Shown here one piece after another: positions 1 to 5,141 of a stretch of DNA of 5,223 nt (the stretch's first letter is position 1; each line of letters begins with the position of its first letter). The DNA is taken from positions 1-5,223 of the forward strand of contig JBEULC010000011.1 in assembly GCA_045504435.1 (NCBI GenBank), written 5' to 3'. The notes below the pieces were generated by a model. It was not told the DNA's origin, searched no databases, and saw only the letters and a list, made by a program, of their open reading frames with translations. Made by a program: the position numbers and the translations under genes. This stretch comes from JBEULC01 sp045504435. GTDB taxonomy: Bacteria > Pseudomonadota > Alphaproteobacteria > WRAU01 > Hepatincolaceae.

Positions 1-9
1 GTGTAGCTA

Positions 10-146
10 ACAAAATTAAATGGCAAAAATTTGCTTCCCACAAATTGCTAATTCTAGACAAAAATCTATCTCTACAAACCCTAAAACCTAGGATTTACAA
101 GGCTTTTATCTAAATATTTACCTAAATCTGTGCCATTTAATTTTGT
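10..146. repeat. Long inverted repeat (16-bp perfect core, 137-bp span)
   Basis: Positions 10-25 (ACAAAATTAAATGGCA) are the exact reverse complement of 131-146. Pairing continues inward to 32/124 with only two mismatches (26/130 and 28/128), giving 23-nt arms around a spacer of about 91 nt. The repeat lies just beyond the stop codon of the methyltransferase gene (168-166), at the left edge of the window. The arms are AT-rich and the spacer is long, so this is a poor intrinsic terminator. It could be a small palindromic or miniature mobile element, or a recombination or attachment region. No matching direct repeats are seen at its two outer edges (positions 1-9 against 147-155). The rest of 1-165 holds no gene I can support. 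The arms are seen directly; any function is unknown. Confidence 0.6.
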
Positions 147-165
147 CATAAAATTTTGGTTAAAG

Positions 166-1038
166 TTATGCTACCTTATTTAATCTATTTTCAGCAATTT
201 TGTAATAATCCTCCATCAGCTCAAATCCTATAAAGTTTCTTTTTAATGCCTTACAGGCAATCCCCGTGGTGCCGCTTCCCATAAAAGGATCTAAAACTAT
301 TTGCCCCTTTTGCGTGGTCATTTCAAGAAGACGTTCTAATATGTGGATAGGTTTTACTGTGGGATGTTTAATGTTAAATTCTGGGTTATTATAGCCTTGT
401 TGATTGTGAGATCTACAACCCCATAAGGTAGTCAACTTTTTAGGATTAAGGATATAAGATTGCCTGTTAGTGCTGTATTTCCCTATTTTATAAATATTAT
501 CATTAACTTTAGAAGATTGATCTGTTTTTGTATAAACTGCACCGTTAGCTACTTCTTGAATTTCTTCAACTGTAGCTTTATTCCTAATTAGGCTTTTGAT
601 ATCAGCCATAGTTCGTAATATAGTTTTCTTACTAACATACTCTAATAATTCTTCCTTCTCATCCTCCCACTCTATAGTTGCTTTATTTAGCTTACCTTTA
701 CCTTTGGTAAATATCATTATCTTTTCGTGCACTCTTAAAGGAAAAATATAAGGGCTTGAAGGCCCCTTTTTGTACCATATAACTTCAGCTAAATAATTAA
801 ATTTCTGCTGTGTTAGGGTATTCCATTGGCTAATACTGGGCTCTTGGCCAAAATAAACCAAAAAGCCATTATCCTTTAGAACTCTATAAGCATTTTCTAA
901 AAAATTATCAAAATTAAATCCTGTCTCAATCCTATGATTCCACTTTAAACCATAGGGTGGATCAGTAATTATGGCATCTATAGATTTTGGTAAAATATTA
1001 TTAAATAATTTTTCTTGGTCGCCTAAATATATGGTCAT
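166..1038 (-). CDS. DNA adenine-N6 methyltransferase, beta class (N6_N4_Mtase family), prophage-borne
   Basis: The product is a 290-residue S-adenosylmethionine-dependent DNA methyltransferase. The catalytic motif DPPYG is at residues 26-30, soon after the LGD at 5-7. The motif HPTVKP is at 225-230, and the SAM-binding motif DPFMGSGTT is at 250-258, followed by the hydrophobic strand FIGFEL. Catalytic motif first and SAM motif last is the beta-class order of the N6_N4_Mtase family. DPPY rather than SPPY favours N6-adenine over N4-cytosine. The charged, variable stretch at about 115-205 is probably the target-recognition region, so the target site cannot be read from the sequence. The start is well supported: AGGAG at 1050-1046 lies 7 nt before the ATG. 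It follows gpD by 72 bp on the same strand. No restriction enzyme is visible, so it looks like an orphan phage methylase used for restriction evasion or regulation. A missing partner outside the window cannot be excluded. Confidence 0.93.
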   Translation of the reverse strand: MTIYLGDQEKLFNNILPKSIDAIITDPPYGLKWNHRIETGFNFDNFLENAYRVLKDNGFLVYFGQEPSISQWNTLTQQKFNYLAEVIWYKKGPSSPYIFPLRVHEKIMIFTKGKGKLNKATIEWEDEKEELLEYVSKKTILRTMADIKSLIRNKATVEEIQEVANGAVYTKTDQSSKVNDNIYKIGKYSTNRQSYILNPKKLTTLWGCRSHNQQGYNNPEFNIKHPTVKPIHILERLLEMTTQKGQIVLDPFMGSGTTGIACKALKRNFIGFELMEDYYKIAENRLNKVA

Positions 1039-1045
1039 ATTATTT

Positions 1046-1050
1046 CTCCT
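1046..1050 (-). promoter_or_regulatory. Ribosome binding site of the methyltransferase
   Basis: The minus strand reads AGGAG, 7 nt before the ATG at 1038-1036. It is the cleanest Shine-Dalgarno sequence in the window and fixes this start. It suggests the methylase is translated independently of gpD, which ends 72 bp upstream. Confidence 0.7.
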
Positions 1051-1110
1051 ATAAAATGACAGATTAGGCTCTCAATGGGGCTCTATTTTGATAGTTTAGT
1101 TATGATTTAG

Positions 1111-2025
1111 TCAGATAATTTTAACCGCTAAAATATTGCTAGTATAAGAGCTGCTGTACTTATGAATAACTTTTTCTATAAGATATTTACCTGTAAAGTC
1201 AGGATAAATAGCTCCTATTTCAATGCAAAATCCAGCTTGTATATTAGCGTTGCCGTGTAAAGTTATATTAATATATTCAGAAACTTTGCGGTCTTTAAAG
1301 GCGTTGTTAACATAAAGATTTTCAAGGCTGCTATCAACCTTAAACTTTAAAACAAAGAAAGGCTCTTCTCCTAAGCATGTAATCTCAGGCTGCCCAGTTT
1401 TAAAATTCCATTGCTTGTACTGCACCCCCTTATATACCTTGTTTAAGCTATCAACTTTATTGATACTTAAAATAGTATTTTCAGCGATTTCTAGTTTTTT
1501 GACATTTTCTTTTAAAATAAAGATCAAATTATTATCCTTGATATTGGCAATTGCACCATAGATTTCTGCTAGTTCTCCTAAAATTTCTAAGGAAGTTTTT
1601 TCTTCTTGCAGGTAATAATTAATAATATTGCTGCTTAAGGTAGTATCAATTTGCAATCTTAAATCTAAATCAGCAGCTAAGGTTTGTAGTATTTCCTTTA
1701 AGCTTTTATTTTTAAATACTCTATTATGTCTAATTCTTGCTGTAGATAGATCTTGGGAAATAGCTTGGATTTTAATAATATTAGAAGTTGCATCAATATA
1801 TTGGGCTATAAATTTGCCCATTTTATACTCAGCTTCAGCATTATGAACATCCTTTAAAGCCAATTCTAAAATTGCGTTTTCTTTAGGAATTGCTATTGCT
1901 TTATCAGAATTATTGATAGTAATTTCTAAGCTATCTAAGCTTAAACCCATATTATCTATTAGCTTAAAGGATAAGATTCTGTTACTTGCAAGTTCACTAA
2001 ACTGATCGTTGATGTATAATTTCAT
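1111..2025 (-). CDS. D: Phage late control gene D protein (P2 gpD-like tail hub)
   Basis: The 304-residue protein matches the Phage_GPD family, the baseplate hub at the tip of contractile tails, which joins the tail tube to the spike. It is recognised by the N-terminal pattern LDSLEITINN (30-39), a YKMGKF turn (67-72) followed by the strand IIKIQAISQDLS (83-94), and then KSLKEILQTLAADLDL (107-122), the usual 'directed to a short helix' segment of this family. The end, YLIEKVIHKYSSSYTSNILAV (281-301), resembles the family's closing strand pair. P2 gpD is longer (about 387 residues), so this is a compact version that lacks no obvious core part. The ATG at 2025-2023 has only a weak adjacent AAAGA. 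The strong GGAGG further upstream lies inside a perfect palindrome (2032-2049), which may matter for translation. The gene follows gpX and precedes the methylase, the expected order for a P2-type tail module. Assignment is by family pattern, not by alignment. Confidence 0.88.
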   Translation of the reverse strand: MKLYINDQFSELASNRILSFKLIDNMGLSLDSLEITINNSDKAIAIPKENAILELALKDVHNAEAEYKMGKFIAQYIDATSNIIKIQAISQDLSTARIRHNRVFKNKSLKEILQTLAADLDLRLQIDTTLSSNIINYYLQEEKTSLEILGELAEIYGAIANIKDNNLIFILKENVKKLEIAENTILSINKVDSLNKVYKGVQYKQWNFKTGQPEITCLGEEPFFVLKFKVDSSLENLYVNNAFKDRKVSEYINITLHGNANIQAGFCIEIGAIYPDFTGKYLIEKVIHKYSSSYTSNILAVKII

Positions 2026-2031
2026 ATTCTT

Positions 2032-2049
2032 TGGAGGACTAGTCCTCCA
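2032..2049. repeat. 18-bp perfect palindrome before gpD (REP-like copy C)
   Basis: TGGAGGACTAGTCCTCCA is a perfect palindrome centred on CTAG. Read on the plus strand with its right flank (2033-2052), it matches copy A (2149-2130, minus strand) at 15 of 20 positions. Two of the differing positions on each side of the stem are compensatory: A-T has become G-C and G-C has become A-T. This marks it as a diverged, inverted member of the same repeat family. On the gpD transcript its 5' arm contains GGAGGA, and the stem would hide that sequence. Confidence 0.6.
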
Positions 2050-2062
2050 CCTATTAAGGGAG

Positions 2063-2093
2063 TTAAAAAGTCTGCTAAAGCGAGACTTTTTAA
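2063..2093. terminator. Bidirectional terminator-like hairpin in the X-D spacer
   Basis: The arms TTAAAAAGTCT (2063-2073) and AGACTTTTTAA (2083-2093) are perfectly complementary over 11 bp. Two more pairs form inside after a one-base bulge (GC with GC) around a TAAA loop. Each strand ends the stem in a run of five T, so it could act as an intrinsic terminator or attenuator in either direction. The stem is mostly AT with a short GC part, so strength is doubtful, and it lies inside what should be a single tail operon. It may instead be the internal stem of a repeat element spanning 2032-2149. Confidence 0.4.
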
Positions 2094-2094
2094 T

Positions 2095-2131
2095 CCGTTT
2101 TATTAATATTTCTTTTTTGCTTAAAAAACGG
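2095..2131. repeat. Inverted repeat CCGTTTT / AAAACGG in the X-D spacer
   Basis: CCGTTTT at 2095-2101 pairs exactly with AAAACGG at 2125-2131 across a 23-nt AT-rich loop. It directly adjoins the hairpin at 2063-2093 and abuts palindrome A, so almost the whole spacer from 2032 to 2149 is organised as consecutive inverted repeats. Confidence 0.4.
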
Positions 2132-2149
2132 GTGAAGGGCTAGCCCTTC
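2130..2149. repeat. CTAG-centred palindromic repeat, copy A
   Basis: The 16-bp perfect palindrome GAAGGGCTAGCCCTTC (2134-2149) is preceded by GGGT. The 20-bp unit recurs at 2407-2426 with one mismatch. It starts at the stop codon of gpX (TAG, 2151-2149) and shares its last base. On the minus strand it reads palindrome then ACCC, which lets orientation be assigned: same direction as copy B and inverted relative to copy C. It resembles a REP-type extragenic palindrome. A role in 3'-end protection or termination after gpX is possible. Confidence 0.65.
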
Positions 2150-2349
2150 TACCATAATTTGGTTCTTTCTTGAGGCTGTTTAGCAACTTCTGGTAAGTAA
2201 ATAATAAGACCTTGTGGTAGTATAATTTCTTGCTCATACAGAAAATTATTGTGCTGTAGAACTAACTCCAAATAACCAAAACTACTGCCATAATGATTAT
2301 AAACTATACGATCTAAGGTTTTATTTTGGAGGCTAACAACGTAGTTCAT
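2149..2349 (-). CDS. X: Phage tail protein X (P2 gpX-like, LysM-like fold)
   Basis: This 66-residue protein is close to the length of P2 gpX (67 residues) and keeps its landmarks. They are an N-terminal strand followed by TLDRIVYNHYG (11-21, the LysM-like 'L-D-x-I-x-x-x-x-Y-G' signature), a central segment ending in LPQG (44-47), the strand LIIYLPE, and the terminal LW. gpX is a small essential tail protein thought to sit at the tail tip or hub region. The ATG at 2349 is preceded by AGTGA (2360-2356) at 6 nt, a modest ribosome binding site. It lies between gpU and gpD with palindrome-rich spacers on both sides. In P2 itself X lies in a different operon near the lysis genes, but the U-X-D order is common in other P2-type tail clusters. 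The call is firm despite the small size. Confidence 0.9.
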   Translation of the reverse strand: MNYVVSLQNKTLDRIVYNHYGSSFGYLELVLQHNNFLYEQEIILPQGLIIYLPEVAKQPQERTKLW

Positions 2350-2370
2350 GTTTATTCACTTTGGGTTTTA

Positions 2371-2398
2371 TAGAATTATGATAGTAGATTTAATTCTA
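2371..2398. repeat. AT-rich hairpin in the U-X spacer
   Basis: TAGAATTA (2371-2378) pairs exactly with TAATTCTA (2391-2398) around a 12-nt loop, 22 bp upstream of the gpX start. The stem is nearly all AT, so it is weak; in DNA this AT-rich, a chance origin is possible. Confidence 0.3.
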
Positions 2399-2406
2399 AA
2401 AGTAAT

Positions 2407-2426
2407 GGGTGAGGGGCTAGCCCTTC
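2407..2426. repeat. CTAG-centred palindromic repeat, copy B
   Basis: The unit GGGTGAGGGGCTAGCCCTTC matches copy A (2130-2149) at 19 of 20 bases, in the same orientation. The one change, at 2413, turns an A-T pair into a G-T pair that still wobbles in RNA. It lies 20 bp downstream of the gpU stop codon and forms a tandem pair with the hairpin at 2430-2446. No inverted partner like copy C is seen in this spacer, so it is a solitary copy. Confidence 0.65.
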
Positions 2427-2429
2427 GGT

Positions 2430-2446
2430 CCAGGGTTTAGACCTGG
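2430..2446. repeat. Short GC hairpin directly after gpU
   Basis: CCAGG (2430-2434) pairs with CCTGG (2442-2446) around a 7-nt loop. It begins immediately after the gpU stop codon (2449-2447) on the minus strand. No T-run follows, so it is more likely a transcript-stabilising or processing stem than a terminator. Confidence 0.35.
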
Positions 2447-2953
2447 TTAATCCTGCTGATATTTGTTAACTGTGATAGTAAATTCCATTTTCAAGGCTTC
2501 TATGCCATTGGTAAAATTACTGGCATTTTGGGAGATATTTTTTACGTACCAAATCCCTTGTAGCTTAGTTTGGGTTTGGTTATTTTGATTATAAATAATG
2601 TCCCAATGCGCTCCCGTAGCACATTCATTCTTAAATTTAGTAAAATTTTCAACTCCTGTACCAAGGCCCGAATTTATATAAATAATGCCATTAAAAGTTA
2701 ATGAATGAGCAGTTTTGTTAGAATTAAAAGCCACTTGGGTTACAGGAGATTGCAGTACACTTTTAATCTCATCACTTGGAGTTTCCCAACCGTAATCTAT
2801 GCTTTGGTCAATACTACCTATATATAGGTCTTCAGTACGCGCTGAAAACTGGAAGCTAAAACTATTCTTGCCACGAGATTTAAACAATAATTGAGTAGTA
2901 TGTTTTTGCGTATTTTGAGTTTGTAGCGGCGCTGAGGCAAAAAGATTAATCAT
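2447..2953 (-). CDS. U: Phage tail protein U (P2 gpU-like)
   Basis: The product belongs to the P2 gpU family, a tail completion protein acting at the end of the tail tube. Diagnostic parts are in the second half: a strand with SLTFNGIIYI, a short helix, AHWDIIYNQ, then GIWYVKNISQNASNF and the closing strand ALKMEFTITVNKY. These align by eye with P2 gpU's 'W-P-L-I ... G-x-F-V-I-E-S-L ... K-I-E-F-T-L-T-L-K' ending. From ATG 2953 the protein is 168 residues, near the family size. A TTG at 2968 would add five residues (MQGEN), but the ATG is preferred because AAGGTGA (2964-2958) sits at ideal distance. That binding site contains the tape measure stop codon TGA (2960-2958), so the two genes are only 4 nt apart and are probably translationally coupled. 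The N-terminal half (residues 1-60) is less recognisable. Confidence 0.86.
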   Translation of the reverse strand: MINLFASAPLQTQNTQKHTTQLLFKSRGKNSFSFQFSARTEDLYIGSIDQSIDYGWETPSDEIKSVLQSPVTQVAFNSNKTAHSLTFNGIIYINSGLGTGVENFTKFKNECATGAHWDIIYNQNNQTQTKLQGIWYVKNISQNASNFTNGIEALKMEFTITVNKYQQD

Positions 2954-2957
2954 ATTT

Positions 2958-2964
2958 TCACCTT
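2958..2964 (-). promoter_or_regulatory. Ribosome binding site of gpU, overlapping the T stop codon
   Basis: The minus strand reads AAGGTGA, ending 4 nt before the ATG at 2953-2951. The last three bases are the stop codon of the tape measure gene. This decides the gpU start against the upstream TTG at 2968 and suggests that ribosomes finishing T re-initiate on U. Confidence 0.65.
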
Positions 2965-4736
2965 GCAAAACTTAAATTATTTTGGAACTCAAATTGCTTC
3001 ATAACTTCTGCTGCTAAATCTTTTTCATTTTGGTTAGGCAAAGAATTAATGGTTATATTGATCTTTTGGTTATTATTAACCTGCTGACCTGACGATTTTA
3101 ACAACTGAGTATTAGCAGCTACTTTATTAACTGCCGTATTATCAATAATTGGCTTTTTGCTTTCTGCAATCCCAAAAACCTTAGAAACTACTTTTATTCC
3201 ACCTTCTATAACCTTAAAAAATCCCGTATTAGAAAACCAATTCCATAAATCTACAAATACTGCTTTTACTTCTTTCCAGTACATTATTAACAAAATAGCT
3301 CCACTGGTTAATAACCAAATCGCTGCTCCTATAGGATTGCTTATCATCGCAAGCGTCATTATTCTTATGGCACCTGTGGTAAGCATTATGGCATTTCTTA
3401 ACCATAAAAATCCCCCTGTAAAGCCAAATAACATATTTAAGAAACCTAAGGTTTTTAAAATTAGAACTTTGGCAGCCCATGCCGCTAAAGCTGCCACTAC
3501 TCCATAAATCCCCCAAGCCCAAGCATTATTAGCTTCTATAATTTCAGTAATAAATCCTATTCCATCTGCCAATTTATCTATAAAAATAGTTAAAGCAGGC
3601 AATAAAACTTTTCCCAAGGTGCCGCTTAACTGGGATATTGACTGGCTTAATTTAGCCATTTTAGTATTATAAGCATCATAAAATTTTAGAACTTCTTTAT
3701 CCGTAATCCCTTTAGAATTTTTGCTTACATCTGCTAAATTTGCCGACATTTTATCTAAATTAGCAATTAAGGGTAGCAAGCCCTTTTTGCCTTCATCACC
3801 AAATAAATCTTGAAAAATTGCTGCTTGTTTATCTAAATTAAAACCTTTGGTTTTATCCTTAATTTTTCCTAAAAAGCTCACCAAATCTAAAGAACCATCA
3901 GAGGTTCTAGTAATTTCTATACCTAATTTTTGTGAGGCCGTATTCATCTGCCTTAGAACAGCACTAAGAGCTGTGCCCGCACTACTTCCTGCAATACCTG
4001 CATCATTTAGCATTCCCAAGGCTGTGGCAGTTTGCTCAAGTGGTAATTTTATGGCAGAAGCTGAAGCTCCTACTAAATCAAAGCCTGCTCCTAATTGTGC
4101 AAAGTTTGCAAATTGGAATTTTAATTGAGTTTTTGCTAAAATATCTCCAACTCTTGCCATATCAAGGTTAAAGTTTTTAGAAGCTGTAGCCATAGTAGAA
4201 GCAACTAAATCTGATTGCCCTCCTGTGACTTTTGCTACATTGATTACACTTTGCGTTCCTAATTTAGCTTGCTCACCGCTTAAACCTGCAGATAAAAGGT
4301 TATAACCTGTATCTACTATCTCTTGAAAACTTGCAATCCCTGTACGCTCTATTTTTCTGAAGAATTTATCAAAATCTGCTTGCACATTATTACCCATTAC
4401 TGTGGATAACTTAATACTTAGCATTTGTCGATTGCCTGCTTCCCTGAGATTATTCTTTAACATATTAGATAATTTAGAGATACCTATAATAGGTAAAGCT
4501 ATATTCCGTAATTCAAAGGCACCTTTCTTAAAGTGTTCTTTAAAGTTGTTAAAATTATTATTATAATTTTGAACTTCTTTAGAGCCTTTTTTAAACTGAT
4601 CATTATTTTTACCTAAAGCCTTGGATAATTTATTAGTGTTGCCTTCAGATTTTCCTAACATGTTCTGTAATAAAGAAAACTGTTTGGAAAACTTATCTTG
4701 AAGCTCTAATAATATGCTTGTTTTTAAGGTAGACAT
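2958..4736 (-). CDS. T: Phage tail tape measure protein (P2 gpT-like, TP901 family)
   Basis: This 592-residue protein measures tail length during assembly and is later released through the tube. The N-terminal ~75 residues are hydrophilic and rich in K and N (helical or coiled). Residues 105-345 form the TP901-type core, with runs such as FQEIVDTGYNLLSAGLSG (137-154), VAKVTGGQSDLVASTM (168-182), LVGASASAI (221-229) and ALGMLNDAGIAGSSAGTALS (239-258). A strongly hydrophobic region at 407-487 contains three or four membrane-type segments, as usual in tape measure proteins, followed by the W-rich stretch WKEVKAVFVDLWNWFSN (487-503). The tail end is polar and N/Q-rich. P2 gpT is about 815 residues, so a shorter tail is expected. 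ATG 4736 has AGGA at 4753-4750, a long 13 nt away. The gene is coupled to gpU downstream. Upstream it is separated from gpE by an opposing membrane gene, which is unusual. Confidence 0.93.
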   Translation of the reverse strand: MSTLKTSILLELQDKFSKQFSLLQNMLGKSEGNTNKLSKALGKNNDQFKKGSKEVQNYNNNFNNFKEHFKKGAFELRNIALPIIGISKLSNMLKNNLREAGNRQMLSIKLSTVMGNNVQADFDKFFRKIERTGIASFQEIVDTGYNLLSAGLSGEQAKLGTQSVINVAKVTGGQSDLVASTMATASKNFNLDMARVGDILAKTQLKFQFANFAQLGAGFDLVGASASAIKLPLEQTATALGMLNDAGIAGSSAGTALSAVLRQMNTASQKLGIEITRTSDGSLDLVSFLGKIKDKTKGFNLDKQAAIFQDLFGDEGKKGLLPLIANLDKMSANLADVSKNSKGITDKEVLKFYDAYNTKMAKLSQSISQLSGTLGKVLLPALTIFIDKLADGIGFITEIIEANNAWAWGIYGVVAALAAWAAKVLILKTLGFLNMLFGFTGGFLWLRNAIMLTTGAIRIMTLAMISNPIGAAIWLLTSGAILLIMYWKEVKAVFVDLWNWFSNTGFFKVIEGGIKVVSKVFGIAESKKPIIDNTAVNKVAANTQLLKSSGQQVNNNQKINITINSLPNQNEKDLAAEVMKQFEFQNNLSFAR

Positions 4737-4744
4737 ATGTGTAC
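4729..4744. promoter_or_regulatory. Near-palindrome at the divergent T / membrane-gene junction
   Basis: GTAGACATATGTGTAC is self-complementary except for one central pair (4732/4741). It contains CATATG, in which the T start codon (minus, 4736-4734) and the outermost ATG of the plus-strand gene (4737-4739) abut. It could be an operator-like site acting on both genes, or chance. Only the symmetry is seen. Confidence 0.25.
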
Positions 4745-5141
4745 AATATTCCTAAATGATTTATTAATTATTGAGTTAATAATGCAAAAATATACCGCAG
4801 ACGATTTGGCAAATATTATTATTGTAGGTACTAAGACTATTTATGAAGTAATTATGCTTCATGTAGCCTTTTGCGTTATGTTTATTGTTAACTTAATTAT
4901 CTCTGCTAGTCTATTTGCTTTGTTTTATTATTTTGGGTTGCATAAAAGCGGAGCTGTTTTAGCAATCTTGGTATTTTCTTTTATTCTGTTTGCTACCCTC
5001 ATAACTTTTTTACCAAAAGCAGAGTATTGTAAATATCAAAATAGTACCCGTATTTCTGGCTTTATAGTTTTGCCTATTATGATATTCTTAATCTTATTTT
5101 CTATAAGCATGATAAATATAGCAAATACTACTGCGCTTTAA
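4737..5141 (+). CDS. Small three-segment membrane protein of unknown function, opposite to the tail operon
   Basis: I do not recognise this 134-residue protein. It has three strongly hydrophobic segments, about residues 38-66, 72-92 and 107-127. They are separated by short loops (LHKSG; PKAEYCKYQNSTR), and a short polar stretch (about 17-24, QKYTADDL) precedes the first. An inner-membrane location is likely. Two starts are possible: ATG 4737, with AAGG 7 nt upstream (4726-4729) inside the T gene, or ATG 4782 (119 residues, MQKYTADD), with a weak GAG at 4773-4775. It lies on the plus strand between T and gpE, where P2-type clusters normally have these two genes adjacent, and its last 14 bp overlap the end of gpE. 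This resembles a phage 'moron' or lysogenic-conversion gene, comparable in placement to P2 fun(Z), which also sits against the late tail genes. A holin (class I holins have three segments) is less likely given the orientation. No competing minus-strand frame of similar length was found. Confidence 0.65.
   Translation: MCTIFLNDLLIIELIMQKYTADDLANIIIVGTKTIYEVIMLHVAFCVMFIVNLIISASLFALFYYFGLHKSGAVLAILVFSFILFATLITFLPKAEYCKYQNSTRISGFIVLPIMIFLILFSISMINIANTTAL

Noticed and set aside
3..113. Plus-strand frame open from the left edge (36 codons to TAA 111-113), possibly the end of a gene.
   Set aside because: It is short, has no recognisable features, and runs through the inverted repeat; an open frame of this length at an edge is not enough evidence.
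81..149. Minus-strand 22-codon frame starting just after the methyltransferase stop (begins MTKLNGTDLG).
   Set aside because: It has no ribosome binding site, is very short, and its start is formed by one arm of the inverted repeat.
139..155. AT-only hairpin (AATTTT / AAAATT) after the methyltransferase gene as a terminator.
   Set aside because: Six A-T pairs with no GC content are too weak and easily occur by chance in DNA this AT-rich.
1066..1084. Direct repeat of GGCTCT in the D-methylase spacer.
   Set aside because: A six-base repeat has no support for function and could easily be chance.
1628..1846. 72-codon plus-strand frame inside gpD.
   Set aside because: It is antisense to a well-supported gpD gene, with no binding site or protein-like family pattern.
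3157..3507. Plus-strand frame of 116 codons with hydrophobic stretches inside the tape measure gene.
   Set aside because: It mirrors the hydrophobic region of the tape measure protein on the other strand; the sense product matches a known family.
3229..3522. Second minus-strand frame (97 codons) inside the tape measure gene.
   Set aside because: It is out of frame with the supported gene, rich in C, S and R, and has no plausible family; a shadow frame.
3847..4128. 93-codon plus-strand frame opposite the TP901 core of the tape measure protein.
   Set aside because: Its Ala/Pro-rich composition arises from the complement of the conserved Gly/Ala-rich sense region.
4684..4715. Possible promoter for the membrane gene (TTGGAA, 17 nt, TAATAA).
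   Set aside because: It matches the -35 and -10 consensus poorly, and such matches are frequent by chance in this base composition.
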